Shown here: positions 10,306-24,000 of the stretch, in pieces
Numbering within the stretch: position 1 is the stretch's first letter
Layout: each line of letters opens with the position of its first letter
DNA from: Anseranas semipalmata
Lineage: Eukaryota; Chordata; Aves; Anseriformes; Anseranatidae
Assembly: GCA_013399115.1 (NCBI GenBank)
Contig: VXAA01000925.1
Span: 80,255 to 144,254, forward strand
Direction of reading: 5' to 3'
Length of the DNA: 64,000 bases
The notes under the pieces: model-generated
What the model was told of the DNA's origin: nothing
Database searches by the model: none
Seen by the model: the letters and a program-made list of their open reading frames with translations, nothing else
Position numbers and translations under genes: made by a program

Positions 10306-12865
10306 TTTTTACTGGATCAACAGGTTTAACTATATATAAAAAAAAAAATCTCATGCACAAAACCCTCTTTAGCTGAAAGAGGGCTCTCAGTGAAAGAAAG
10401 AAAAAAAAAAAAAAAAGAGAGAAAGCCAGCAACAAAAGAGAGAGAGGAAAGCTGCCACGAAATAGACAATATCACAGTAGTTAGATCTGTCACAAGGGAC
10501 ATGAGAGATGTGGCTCTTCTTGTTTTGAAATGGATGAGTGCCTTAATGCCTGGGCTATTCAATATTCACAGGCGTATCTGTCTGATTTTGATCAGAGTTT
10601 CCACACAGAAATGAAGAAGAGTTCACCTGCCCAAAGCTTCTCTTTTTTTTTTTTTCTTTTCTGAGTATATATGCTGATCTAATAGAAGATATTTCTCCTT
10701 ACAAAATTTGCCTGAAATAGAGCTAAGTACATGGTTTACATAGATCACAGTTATAGAATGTGGGACTGTGTCCTGAAAAGCAGTGATTCTGCAAAGGCTT
10801 TGAGAGTCATGGTGGATAAATAGTTACTCACGAACTCTCAGTGCAAAGCTGTGAAAACAGGACTCTGGCGCTGCTTGAATGTGAAACAGGGATGTTAACA
10901 TGAAGAAGGGATATGGTATAGTCACCTGTGTGCATTCATACAATGCTAACCTGTATGAAGGTCTTATGGCTGTGCTTCAAAGAGAATACTGCAAATTCAG
11001 AGCAGTTTCAGAAAAGATATACAAAAGTTATTTCAGAAAATATATCTCAGAGTGAAATAATTTCTTACAGAGATGGATGTTATTTTAAAGCAAAATATCT
11101 ATCTGTGGACTGGACAAAAGAAAACTGATATTTACTTTAATCTAACAAAAGCATAGTAACAGTCAGTGAATGGCATTAAGGGCTAGAGAAATTCAGAATG
11201 GAATTAAGGTATGCTTTTTTGAGTAGACTGTTAACCACTGGAATAATTAATAAAGAACACAGACAAAAAAAAAAAATCTATTGGTTGGACTGGATGTGTA
11301 TTTTCAAAAAGATATTCTTTACTTCAGCAGTGAGGTACTGGGCCTGACAAATTAAAATATGGAGAAAATTTGTCTACTTTGAGCAGGAATCCTTCAGGCT
11401 TCAGATCCTATTAACCTAGGACCTTTGCAACTTTTCAGTCCCTTGTACGTGCACACTGAAAATATCATCTCATTATACCCATTCATTTTGCAAGTTTTAA
11501 CTCTCGAAAGGCACTTAGCAATAAGCAGAACACTAAAATCTAAACAAAAGAGAAAAGGTCACAAACTCTAATGGGTCAGCGAATGGACAAAGGAGGAAGT
11601 GGTGCCAGCAAGCCCTCTCCTCAAAGGTAGTATCACTTACCATAACATCATGAACATGAGCTTAGCTCACCTTTCTTCCATATTATTAGTGATGCTTAAG
11701 AAATAGCAGTCACTGATAGCATTCTCCTTCTCAGTAATGAAGAATGCAAGGATGACACATACCTATTCTCAAATTGGGTACTACAGAGTACAGTTATTGA
11801 ATATGTCATCAGTCGGAAACTGCTGTACCACCTGGTATCCGAAAGAGTTAATAAGAACTTATATAGGAGATGATGGAGCCTGAGCTACAGCCATGTGTAT
11901 GGCTTTCTGCTCCCTATTACAGTTTCATCAGCCCAGAGCTAACTTCATTAGTTTTGCTGCAATGGTGACCTGGTAACAACCAGCAAAGGCCATGATTCAG
12001 CAAGAGGCTCAAAAGGATGTGTAACAAAAATGACGTTTTTAAATCTGAGCACATGTTGACGCCCTTTGCTGGATCAGTGCCATGTAAAGGAAGATAACCA
12101 GCAAGCAGCTGTGGTCAAAAGGAAGGACAGAGTAAATGGCCCAAAGACCCATCCAGCTTTTAATTTTTACAATTCTAGGTAGATTTTAGGCTTCTTGTTG
12201 AAGCCCAGAGCCTTGTATTCTAGCAGACTTGGCTTAAATGTCCTTGCAGTTCACATGCCAAACCCTCCCTCCTATTCACTGTTGCAGTAGGAGCTGCTGT
12301 TACACATCCTCCTTCCTATTCTTGACCGTTATTATTAGCACATGGAATTTCCACCTCCTGCTCTGTTTGCAATCCCAGAGTTTAATACAAGACAAAAAAG
12401 CCCTGTCCCACAACCCTTTTTTATTATTTAATCTCAACAGAACTCTTTGCCTAGAGCCTTTTTTCCCTTTTCTAATTTCTCCAGGCCAACCTTAGCCTCC
12501 AGCCCACAAGGTCTGCTCTCAGTTTATGGCTGGGAGCTGCTCCAAAGCTGTCATTCACTCCAGTGTCTGCTGCCTGTCTCAACCTCAGCAGCTTCTTGCT
12601 CCTTTCATCTGTTCTCTTCTGATGGTGCCTTATTTAATTGAAGGCAGTTTCTCATTAAACTCATAAAGGACGTGGAACTTTTAGCAGTGAAAACGTTAAT
12701 ATTTTTGTTCCTTGCATGGTGACATCTATCTTTCACTTATAACCTGATCTTATTCCCATTATGTTCACTGGCAAAATCCTTTTGTATTTAGAAGGAGACA
12801 GTCCTTGTCCTTGCTGAACACTGAAAACAATGCACTGTGATAACACGTTTAAACTACTTATTAAA

Positions 12866-12953
12866 AACAAACAAACAAACAAACAAAACCCCAAACTTCA
12901 ATTAAGGTTATTTTAGCTATATGAACAGAATAAATAAATAAATAAATAAATAA
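12866..12953. repeat. Two neighbouring tetranucleotide repeats, (CAAA)n and (AAAT)n
   Basis: An (AAAC)-type run at 12866-12889 and an (AAAT)-type run at 12928-12953 are separated by about 38 bases of unrelated sequence. Both are simple repeats and likely length-variable. Confidence 0.9.
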
Positions 12954-14332
12954 GTTAATCATAAAGCCTCATATCATTTTTTCTCATTTCTTACAGCTCC
13001 TGAATCAGCCTAGGGACACAATTCAAAGAGTTTAATTATTGGGCTGCCTAAAAACTAAGAGTCTGGCCTTGGTAAGGTCATTCAAACTGTAAGAGTTAGG
13101 TGTCTGTTCTCTATGTGCTACTAATTGCTCTAAAACTAAGATCTAAGTGTTTCTGAAGGATAATGCACAGGAACTGGTGAGAGTTATATGCCTCCAAAGG
13201 ATAAAATAAGATGAGTAATAATAAACTGAGGAAGTCACACCAAAACTATAGAAAAAAACTTAAGACAGGGTGCTGAACTCTCACCTTTTGCTGAAGCTGG
13301 GAATATCCAAGGTTTAAGCAGTTGAGCTCTCTTAACTCTTCATGTCCACACATCTACAGAGAAGATGCTACTTGTGAAGGTGCTCCCGCAGGGAGAAAGG
13401 TAACCTACCTAGATGAGCCTATATCCTATTTCTTTATCTGTCATTAGCTGATCTTCCTCTCCCCTGCTTCTAATCCATTAGATGCCATAAAGTTTTTGTA
13501 CAGAAAAGAGGAGTGGATTATAACTGGGCATAGATACAGCCTTTGGAGCCAGCTTTGTATTCTCGTGTTCTCAGTCTTCTTCTACATCTTCCTAATTTCT
13601 CTATATTTTTTGTGGCTCAACTTTCTGAAGTGCCTATTTCTTTCTAGTCACTCTTAGAATATTCTACTGGCTGTGTAGGGAGCCCAGTTGCTTATTTACA
13701 ACTTTCTGAATCACCATAATAGAGCCAAACACCGGATTTTCAGGCACTGAAAAGGCACAGTTAGAAAGGCCAAAGTGGTGTCTCTGATTTTTCCATACTT
13801 TGATTATAACTGAAATTGTGATTTGGGTCTTCATGTGCTGTTGGGAGAATAATAGCAATAATTTTCATTAGCATGTCCCTTTTTGAACAAGAATGTGGAA
13901 CAAATGGATCATTAAAACTAATTCTAAGTTATACAGGCATTATGAGAACTTAGGACATTGAACTATCTAAAGGTGCAGACTACTCAACCAAAATTTCCCT
14001 CTTCTGCGGTTTTAAAACATAAGGAACAATCCAGTAGAACCTTTATAATTTCTCCCTGAGTAAGAATAAATGACATATCTTATTTGCACCCAAAGTGTAA
14101 GTTGACGTACCTTCCATGTGAAAAAAATGCAAAAGTCCCACTGGATTCAGCAGTTCTCTTGCATGTTTCCTTTAAAGTGACAAAACTCTGCTTGTGGAGA
14201 GGGCTGAAAAAAATCGGAAACAAGGTGGGCAAAAGCAACAATGAAGCCATGTTAATGTCATGGTGGCACATTGATTTTAAGATGAAGAGAGACGTTTTGA
14301 TAGATTCCCAATGCAGCAGATGATGCAATGTC

Positions 14333-14369
14333 TTTTTTTTTTTTTTTTTTTTATGTGTGTGTGTGTGTG
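14333..14369. repeat. T20 homopolymer followed by (TG)8
   Basis: Twenty T residues, one A, then eight TG dinucleotides. A compound microsatellite, likely polymorphic. Confidence 0.9.
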
Positions 14370-15676
14370 CCTAACCATACCTCAATGTTAGGGCTAAAAG
14401 GCCAATTCTTTGACTGCTGACAGTTATACAAAGGTATTTTCTTAACACAAAATGGGCTGCACTTAAAAGATCCTTATATGGAGCTATATTTTGCAATGGT
14501 AATCTTCTTCATATTAATTCAGTTCCCAGTACAGCAGGTGACATGACTCATACACACATCTGCTCTTTATATTGATATTAACAGCTGTGAAAAAGTCCTT
14601 CATGGCCTACATGCATAACTGTATTGTTAGACAGTATTCTTACAAAGAGTGATCTCTTAAATTATTTAATATTTTTACTTTAATAGCTGAAGGATTTAGT
14701 CCCATCAATCTATGTTTGAAAGATACAGAAGGCAAAATATTTTTTTCATCATACTTTTTTTCAGCCATTTTCCATATTCCCATTCCCTCTTCCTAAGGGC
14801 TTTCCTCTTTCTCTCTGCTCTTAGCATGTGCACAGAGAGCTGCTAACATGTTGTAGTATGGTATCTTAGCTATGCGTGTGATATTTTTACAACGTATTGC
14901 TAATGTATTTCCTTTGTGTTGTGTTTGAAATATCTCAAAAATGTGAAGACTTCCTAAACTGCAAAAGGCATCCCACTAACAATGAAATGCAATGGCATAT
15001 GTGTCTACTACATATTTGTGTCTTTATTTTTTTTCTGTTATCTACAACAGGAAAACCATTGATTTTTATTCTGTATAGTCCACAGAACCTCCCCAAATTC
15101 CCCTGTACCTTTACAATGAAGTGTGAGCTAGGTACACATTGTACTAATCTTTAGACTGTATTGCTTCTCAAAAGCTTTAGAATAATAATAATAAAAAACC
15201 CTACTTTTGTGAATAAAGTGTTTTTTTTTTCTTCAAACAAGTATGCAAAATTGCATAATGTAAATAAATATCCCGATGAGAAAAAAATGCAGTACCTCTT
15301 CCCCCCACTTTTTTCTATTCATTGGTATTTTATTGTATGGGTGTTGAATGCCCTAATCATAGGATTCATCAGAAGAGTGTTGCACAGACAAAAACAGAAG
15401 AGCACTGGAGGAACTCAGGGAGCCTGCAGGGAGAATTAAGGTGTTTCATCCCTTTCCTTTCAGCTTCCTCAGCAAGACTTGCTCTACCAGCCTTGAGATT
15501 CTGCTCATACCACTTTGCAAACCAATGACCTTTAAATCTTTTTCATGCTGACAGACATTCCTAATGAAAGAGGCAGGTTTCATTTCAGAGAACTTAGGCA
15601 GAGCCTCACAAAGGAATTGTGGCACTTCAATTTCATTTTAGGCTGCATTCATGTACTCAACTCTGAGGGGATTCAC

Positions 15677-15695
15677 AAAAAAAAAAAAAAAAAAA
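15677..15695 (+). repeat. A19 homopolymer
   Basis: A run of nineteen adenines. The preceding sequence contains no recognisable mRNA-derived copy, so a processed pseudogene is not supported. Confidence 0.85.
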
Positions 15696-17559
15696 GCAGC
15701 TGCTTTGCTGCTAGAGTGCTTCAGCTTGCAAAGGCACCAAAAGTTTTCAACACAAAGCTTACGTAGTTGCCTGAAGTTTTGCTACTGTGCACGCTGAGGT
15801 AGGCCACCAAGCTGAGCAGCATGACTTAGTTCCTAGGGCTGTCAGGAATTCATATCCTAGGCCTCCCTCTACCGAAGTCCCCTGAGGTCTGATCTGGCAA
15901 GCTTCATAGTACACCTAATACATCCTGACAGCATGAAGGTCAGCCCAAAACACGGAAGCCACAGTTATTTCTATTCAAAAGAAGTGATAATTTCAGGTGG
16001 CCTTACTTTCCAGAAATGCTCAGTCTTTTAAAGAGCTTGCAAGGAATTGAACCGTGCTAGTTCCATATTAAGGAACATAATTCTCCCCAGTCACTGTCTA
16101 AGTATATTCATATGTGAGTTCACAGGTATGTAAGTTTCTCAATAAGTGATTGTGAACAGATGTTGATTAAGCTATACTTATAATTGCAGGTGTCACAACA
16201 TTCAGCATGACAACTCCTAGTAGGCTTTCTGAATCTGAGCTTTGGCATCTCTTTATGCAAAGAACAGAAATAAAGATTTTGGTTAATACCAAACCTCAAG
16301 GAGTCTTTGCTTCCAGCGGGGACGTGATTTCATTACATTTCTTTCACAAAGTCTCCAGCACTCAAGTCACATAACATTGAGTCGCTGAACTAGATTCATT
16401 ATCCTCCTCCCTAATTAAAACCAAAATGGCTGTGAAACTAGACTTTGGTGAACCAAATGCAGGGCGTAATTGCTGGATTGGCCCTACTGTGTATGGATAT
16501 ATTTAATTTTTTCACTGGAGGAAGCCTGAAGTTCTGACATACACACTGACCCGGGAAGTTTATATATTGCTTCAACTGGCTTGCCTGAAACCTTCTTTTG
16601 CAGTGATCTAATCATGTACGACTCTGTGTGGAGTTTTCCATAACAATCAGATATTGCTGAATACTCGTGCTTGGAAAACACATGATTTTGTTCACTTGTG
16701 ATCTCAGCTGAGCTTGGTTCTTGTGTGGATGAGAACATAAGGGATTACACAGTCTCACTCTGTTAGATGTCCTCTGCAATCTATTTCCATCTGTTAACAC
16801 CTTTAGTATCCTTACCAAATTCTATCATCTGCCTTATGTATTTTTTTACTTATTTGGTGGTGCAGCTAAACCAACAGTAAGTTTCCTTTTAAATAAAAAC
16901 ATTTTTCAGGACATCTTGTCCTGACTTTTCATAGTCTTACAATGCAAAGCAGATGAGAGTCCTGCTTGCTTCTGCACACTGTCTACCTTTCAAATTGGCT
17001 TCCTCTAGGACAGCAGTAGTAAACATCAAGCATGGCCACAAAGACTAACAGCTACTAGAAGTTTGCCTAGCTTGCTGGCATTTGACATCATATGAGAAGA
17101 AAATAGTTTGAAGAAAGTCTTTGCCTACTGTCACTACTTTCCCAGGATTTCAGTGTAATATTTTCTTCCATGTTGTTTACTATGAGAACAAAAAATATCA
17201 GTTATGTTTTGTATTAGAATCCCTCAAATGCTCCGTATAATCTTCTTCTGCCTCCCCAAGCTGCAAGTAGTTTAGATGTAGGTCAGGCAGTACACAACAT
17301 CTTCCAAACCACTCAGCTCTATTACCCTCAGCTCAGCTGCTTGTTCTTCAGCTGGTCCTTTGTTGTCTGCAAACATATTACCTATGGTTTACAGAAAAAA
17401 AAAAAAAAAAGCATATTTTACCCTTTATCCAGGAGCTAATCAAAGTCTGCCTCGTTCACTATTTTATGTTTTTAAGGTTTCAGTTCCTAGCTATTCACAA
17501 TACTAAGAGGTCAGTAAGAACTGACAACATCACAAAACACTTGTTCTTAAAGTTTTACT

Positions 17560-17577
17560 TTACTTGCATGCAAGTAA
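17560..17577. other. 18-bp perfect palindrome
   Basis: TTACTTGCATGCAAGTAA is its own reverse complement over all 18 bases. It could bind a dimeric transcription factor, since the TTGCATGCAA core resembles half-sites of bZIP or POU-type factors, but nothing nearby supports a specific role. Confidence 0.85.
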
Positions 17578-19017
17578 TTTTAAGTCCCGGGTATCCAGTG
17601 AGACCTGGGTAAAGGATTTAGGAAGGTATAGCTTTTAAAATGTCATCCACTTACTCGTACCATATAAACTGTCATTTAGATTTGCCCTTTTGCTGCCAGT
17701 AACTTGATTTTACTTGTCACATGTTAGACAACCTTACATTTTTTAATGCATTGACCACATTAAAAAAGAAAAAATACTTTTAAAACTTCATAAAGTAAAT
17801 ATACTTTCATTCCAATAGTCATTCCTAGCAAAATAGCTCCGAGGAGTTTAAGAGCTAAAGAGATACCTGAATGTTCCCCACATATTCCAAACACATGTAA
17901 ATAAAGCTCACTTGTACAGAAATCATTTAAAAAATGCAGAGGCATTGCAAGTACACAGGTACTGTTAGGTAGGGCTTTGTCTTCTAGGAAGGTTTTGCTT
18001 TAAGAAAGATAGTTTGCTGATGGCAGCATGGCCGATTAGTTAGGAAAAAGGTGTAATTTCCTTTTCCTGCCCTCTCTGTTTATTTAGTATCTTGACACTC
18101 TGGTGTAATGAATGAGAACTCCTTATTACCAGCCCAACAGGAGAAGAAAAGCTCTCTTGTGTAATGTGCAGTTCATTTTTATTTATGCAATAAAGACTGT
18201 TTCATGTCTCAGAGCTTTAATTTTAAAAATAAAATTTAAAAGGAAGAGAGAGACAGTAGACTCTAAGTGGAAGGGCAGTTTGCAAGGCAATACAGAGACA
18301 GCCAGAAACTAAATTTTTAAAAGCTAACCAACTGGTCACAGGACTTTAAACCAAGGGCAGTCCCTGAGTTTGTCTCCACTCTATTTTGAGAGTAGGTAAA
18401 GATGTTTGAGCTTGCCATTCCTTTGTGTCTCCTACAGACCTTGAAAATCAATGATTTAGGATTAGTTCATTTCAAACCAGTAGTGCTAGCCTATAAGATA
18501 CTGCTGAACTGTATAGATTTCTTGCTGGGGACAATATGCAAAAACTTTAAAAAAAAAAACGCTGTAAGTGCCTTACATCCTCTGGTAGTTCTACACAGAT
18601 CAGTCTCCTTGGAAAAACAACGTGAAAACAGCTGTCAGACTGCTGCCATTTATCATGGGTGGTCATGAAAAAGAGTGGTCTGGAAACAGGACAGCAAGCT
18701 TATGGTCAATCTGGCTGTACTTCTTTTCTCTGTGGGCTCAGTGGAAGGCGCCTTATGTTATTTTCTGTTCTGCTGGAGCAGTACAGGAAAACAAGGGCAT
18801 AAGGGAGCCCTCCATGAGCTCTCTGCTTTTGCAGAATTGCTTGCGCACACAGATGATCTGACTGCAGCTGATGAAATTGAGTTTGGGGCAAAATGATGGT
18901 TGCGTTGTGCCATTAACAGTCCAGTCCCAAAGCTAAAGTCTGCATTTTATTTTTTTTTATTAAGCACCTTAAAAAATGCTGATATTAACTGTGTTCTGCT
19001 TTTTTCACTATTATGTA
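17578..19017. other. Unannotated non-coding DNA
   Basis: No gene, RNA or transposon is recognised. Overlapping short forward frames at about 18402-18896 have no conserved motif and are judged accidental. Confidence 0.5.
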
Positions 19018-20090
19018 GGTGGGAGGACATTTACCATCTGATGCAGAGAAATATTTGTTTTCCACCGGACTGGATTCTTTCCCTTACCCCCAAAGGCAGC
19101 TTTCTTCTTGAAGAGCAATCATAACTTTCAGCAGAGGACCTTCTTGGATAAGGAAGGAGAGCAGGGTCAGGAAAACTGATGGGGAAGTGATGGTGATCAG
19201 TGCAGTTACAGGGAGCGACATGTTACAGAACTGGGACTGGATACAGATGAAGGCAATGGAGAAGGAGGCTGGGAGGTTTCCAGCAGGAAAAGACAAGCTG
19301 TGATGAGAAGCTGCTTGCACAGCCCACCCTTGCTGACACAGTCTGAATAACAACAGCTGTTAAGACAGAAATATGAGTGTGAGGATATGTGTAAATCAAC
19401 ACCCCAAAATGCCTAAGAGCACCTTTGCCCCAAAACTGCTTCAGTTAAAGAGGATTAAACAGCAACTGCAGAATTACTAAGAGACTTTGGAAGCAAAGAT
19501 GGAGTCAAGTTGAGAAGCGTGAATTTTTGTAACAGCACAGAGAGACCGTGGAGTGAAAACAGAAGCAAGCCTGGTTTGACACTGCTGAACATCTCCCTGC
19601 TGGCACTACAACCCTTGTCACGACCAGACAGAGCGGCCTCCTCATTGGACACTGCGAGAATCCTGCAGCCTGGTAGTGGACTGTCCTTATGGGGTGGATG
19701 AGCAGACCTGGACCTCAGGAGTGCACAGGTGACCTCAGGAAGGGCTCTCTTGCTGGCATGTGGATTAGCAGCCCGTAGGAAGTGGCATGAACATGCACAG
19801 ACCTACAGAATCCTCATCTCTAGCAGGAGGCATGTGCACGTAGGGCAACCTGCACTCCCAGGAGGGGTGTGTGTCTGCTTTTCCCGAGGGAGTGGGGTCG
19901 TGCACACACCTGTGTGAATGTGTGTGTTCACTTGTGTACGTGATTTTAACTTTGGGGGATTACCTCTAGGAGGGTGTTTAGATGTGTGTAGGTTTTTATT
20001 AACATTTTGTAAATGTCTAGAATTATATTGTGGATTATGAATGTATAGTTGCCTGATCTGCCATTAATAAATCAATACATCGCTTTGATA
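19018..20090. other. GC-raised segment of unknown origin with polyadenylation signal
   Basis: This block is less AT-rich than its surroundings and retains several CpGs. It ends in a TG-rich stretch (about 19870-19945) and an AATAAA at about 20064-20069. A plausible splice acceptor (pyrimidine-rich stretch then TAG) precedes it at about 19018. It could be an unrecognised degraded LTR or retroelement, or the terminal exon of a non-coding RNA on the plus strand. I see no LTR ends, primer-binding site or protein motif that decides between these. Confidence 0.3.
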
Positions 20091-20934
20091 ATAATTTGGT
20101 TTAAATTATGTAAACGGAGAAGTTTTTCCCTGAGACAGAGATTAAGACTGGCAGCTATTGTGAGGGAGAGAGAAGATGAATTAGATAAGGAGCACTGAAT
20201 AGAGAAAAAGGACAGATCTGGCAAGAAAATTGGTAGTAGAAGAAGGAATCAGAAGAGACAAGACAGACTGGAGACAGGAGGTGGCTAACAGGTTGGGGTT
20301 TGGGGTGATATAACAGATTGTAACAACTTTCTTCCTTAAAGCCTGAAATAAAATCTAAGATTCCCAAAACTCTTATCAGCTGTCAGAAAACATATATCTC
20401 ATCCCATTTCAGTGTTGATTCAGGATAAAGAGAACACCCTGCTGCTGCTGTCATCTACTTAATTAATCCAAGCAGCAGAGAAATGTGGGCTGGTTCTTAA
20501 GGTCCCAATTCTGTTAATTGTTTTAATGAACCAAGTAGGTGTCAAGATAATGCCATAGGTTTGGTTTTGTTTCTATTACATCCAGATGTCATTTCCTCTC
20601 ATAGAAAAATATGATCATGGCTGTGAAGTTAAGTTATCAAAAATTAGAAATTGACAGAATCAAGGTAACCGGTGTGACCTTAATTTGGCCTCCTTTTCCA
20701 TATGAATTGTAGTCTTTAATTACAGAATCACACATTGAGCTCTCTCAAGAGGACTCCTACCTAACTCAGTGCATCAAAAGAACTTAATTAGCAGCTGTTC
20801 AATATTTTTTTTAGCCTCGTTGTTCAGTATGTTGCCCTCGGCCTTTTTTAAAAAACACCGTTCAAGCCCTGCTCTGAAAACAAAATTATTAATTTCCTCC
20901 TGGGCTTTTCTGTGATGCTCATCACCACAGAATC

Positions 20935-21035
20935 TGAGTGCTTTGCAGACAATTCATTCATCTTTGTAAAACCCATGTGAAATTTGTGGGCATTATCTCC
21001 ATTTAGCAGATCAGAAGCTGAGACACAGAGACTAA
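20935..21035 (+). repeat. Probable ancient MIR/CORE-type SINE relic
   Basis: The stretch from CTTTGCAGACAATTCATTCA through GGGCATTATCTCCATTTAGC to AGAAGCTGAGACACAGAGA follows, in order, the well-known 3' half of MIR-family SINEs (a cattatctcattt-like block, a ccccattttacagatgagg-like block and a ctgaggcacagag-like block) with scattered mismatches. MIR relics predate the split of mammals and birds and survive at low density in birds. The call is by eye; an alignment to MIR, MIRb and MIR3 consensuses would settle it. Confidence 0.55.
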
Positions 21036-24000
21036 AATAAAAAATGTTGGGTGTCCAAAGTGAAATCCTTCAGACTGTCAAAAATATTTCAGCGTTACAC
21101 AAGAATTTACATATTGAAAGACCAGTTCTCATAGACTTTGCCAGCAGCTGAGACAATGCAACATTTTGCAGAGCAGACTTAGAGGTACAGACCAGGCACC
21201 CAAAGATGAAGAGCATATCTGAGTTTCAGATCATTGCATTCAGAGCTCAGGAAAACTAAGTCACGTCTTCTGTTCCTGGAGTTCCTTGCCTCAGCCACTA
21301 TCCACCTGTCAGCTTCTGAAATGAACAAAGCAGAAAGATTAATATAAAAATATCCCATTCCCCCATTTCATTATCAAGGCATCTGTGTATTAGCTGAGGC
21401 CAAACTCCTGAAGAGGAAATAGTAAGTTATCTGTAGCTAAAAATTTTATTACAATATTCAGAGACAGGATGTCAGGGATGCATGGGTGGTGTATAATATA
21501 AATGGAGTTGTTCTACCATTTCCAAACCTCAGTGTTTTTAATTGTAATTCCATACATAAATTAATGTGCAAACTTGTGTATGACAACTTATGCATGCAAT
21601 ATAAAATAGAAGCTTTTTGAATTACCAACATGGATGAATGTGGAATATAACTAGGAATAAAAGACACTACCAACTGCTTACTTTTTGGAGATAGAGAAAA
21701 GCTTTTGAGCATTTTGTATTTGATAAGCAGTAATATGCAAAGCTAAAGATCCATTTTCTATTGCTTTCAGGCACAATTAATCTTGAGCAGCCCAGACAGC
21801 CAGCTCTTCTGGATTACAGAACAGTCAGAAAAATATAAAAGCTCCACAAATTCCTTGCTAGGGCTCTCTGTGCTATTTAAGCTGTGTACTCACTAAGATC
21901 CTCAGCAAACTTTCTACCCTGACATTTGATTACATTAGTCCCCATATCTATGCCAGGAAAAAATACACTTTGTGTTTCCAGCTAAACAATGTGAACCTGT
22001 TCAGTTTTACTATATCTGCTCAGTAACTGTAAAAAGTAATAATAAGGGAAAGGAGCTACCTCACTGTTGTAATATACTACAGGTCTCCTAAGAGAATTAA
22101 AATGTTGTTTGCAGTTCTGTCTTTTCCTAGTGTTGCTAGTATGTTGACAGCCCTCAGTTTATTCTTCCTTTGACATAAGCATTGGCAAAGTATGTAGTGC
22201 TAGAGTGTTAGCTTGTGGTTTTTGTTGTTGTTGTTGTTTTGTTGGTGGTGTTCTGCCCTAATGGTCTAACTCAGCTGATTAATTTCTCAGCAATGATTTT
22301 AATATCAGCTTGCTGAAATAACCCTTAAAGTGAATGGAGACATCTATGACGGTATTCAGTTCTCAAGTCTTCGGGCAAGTATGCAGCACTCAGGGAGCAA
22401 GAGTAACAGAACATGGAATCTCTACCCCTCTTCTCTAGCACATATAGACATTTCCTCATACACTGCTCATCAGGGTCTTTTAAAATGAGGCTCCAGTGAG
22501 AGCACAGCCTTGTTCTTCTCTGAGGGAAGGAAAAAAAGCTGTCTCCTTACTACCCTCAGTGTTTTCCCAGAGGGTAAAACTGGCCCTGAGTAGGAAACAC
22601 ATTGCATCCCTACTGCAGGGGTGCCAAAGCAAGCAATGGGAAGGCTTTTGCTCCTTCTAAGGATAGAATTTGCACACGTACTGAACAATATCAACTCGAA
22701 TAACACTGAAACAGCTGAAATGTTCATTGTCAAATAAAAGAATGACACCCAGACTGAGACTCCAGAATAAATAGTTTAATTTTCAAAACTACTGACTACA
22801 TGTTGCACCTAAACACAGTCAACTATTGGACTCTGGAAAAGACTTATCAAAGGCACTGCAGACAGCAGCACTTCAACATTTAATTGCTTCATATAATGCC
22901 AAGCCTCTCTCCGATTTCAGAACTTCAGACTTCTGTCATGTAAGTTACCTCCAGTGAACTGAAACAGTTACGGGAGAGATTCAGCAAAATTTTAAGTGAG
23001 GACTTTCAAATTATTGTCCTTGGTTTGGATTTTCATCAAAATTGAAGTATCTGCATGAAAGTTCATAATGTTCTTCTGCTTACTTCCTGAGAATGAATAA
23101 TTCATTTAAAAATTGCTTTATGGGTATATAAAATTAGGGTTATTAACAAAACAGCTTTATTTTGTTAGTTTCTTTTTCCTTATTTAGAATTCACATACTT
23201 TTTGTTGAGTTGTTATTCCTTTGTCTTTCCTCTTTACTGTCACAGCAGTGCAGGCAATATAATTGTCTTGGGCATTCGATGCAGCTGCTTAAAATATCTA
23301 CCAGCCAGAATTAATTTTTAAGATAAATTGTGATGCCTTTTTGTCATTTGTTCAATTAATTATTCACCATCGTTACTAAATAAAAAAGTACCTGTGGTGC
23401 TTTTGCTTGGCTTTCGTTTCATTTTGATTTAATGCAGAGGTTTCTCAGTTGATTCAAAGAAGGGCAATCCACTAAGAAAGATATTAGCCTGGATCACAAG
23501 AAACTAGAGCATAATTCTGCGCTCTGGCACAAACCTCTCGTGTGTTCCTCGTCTGGTCATTTATCATGCAATCTGATAGTTCCAAGATGAGAATTAAAAC
23601 ACTTTCTGCCTGTCCTCCATTTCTGTTTCCTACAGGAATGCAAACTCTGCCTACCATGCACAGATGTACAGGGAATGGCATCACAGGGTCCTGGTGTCCC
23701 TGTAATAACATAAAAAGATACTTGCCTTCACATGATGCCATGAACACCTTTGACACTATATACAAATGTTATTAATGCTACCGGGATTTTTTCCTGCAGT
23801 CTCTCAGCAAGTGGTCACCACATGCTGTATTTATGATTTCATTCAGTGGTGTTGTGGCTCATGAATGTGTCAATTGGGCGTAACAGTTTACGCAGAAATG
23901 TTAACAAGGGTATGAAGTTTATGAACAGTAGGGATCACTGCTAAGAGCAAATAAATAGCAAAGAATGTTCTGAGAAGGTATTAAGTTGGGTCAACTAAGG

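Larger units (their letters stand above)
10306..17559. other. Gene-poor AT-rich DNA with simple repeats
   Basis: No gene or transposon is recognised. Contents include poly-A at 10338-10349, an A-rich purine tract at about 10395-10420, poly-T at about 10642-10656, (CAAA)n at 12866-12889, (AAAT)n at 12928-12953, T20 plus (TG)8 at 14333-14369, A19 at 15677-15695 and poly-A at about 17395-17410. Open frames here are short and without motifs. Confidence 0.6.

Noticed and set aside
15677..15766. Poly-A run as the tail of a processed pseudogene
   Set aside because: No mRNA-like body or target duplication precedes it. CR1 machinery rarely retroposes cellular mRNAs, so such copies are scarce in birds.
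22611..22634. CAGGGGTGCCAAAGCAAG, resembling a hAT/Charlie terminal inverted repeat
   Set aside because: No matching inverted end or 8-bp target duplication was found within a plausible distance; a single short match is expected by chance.
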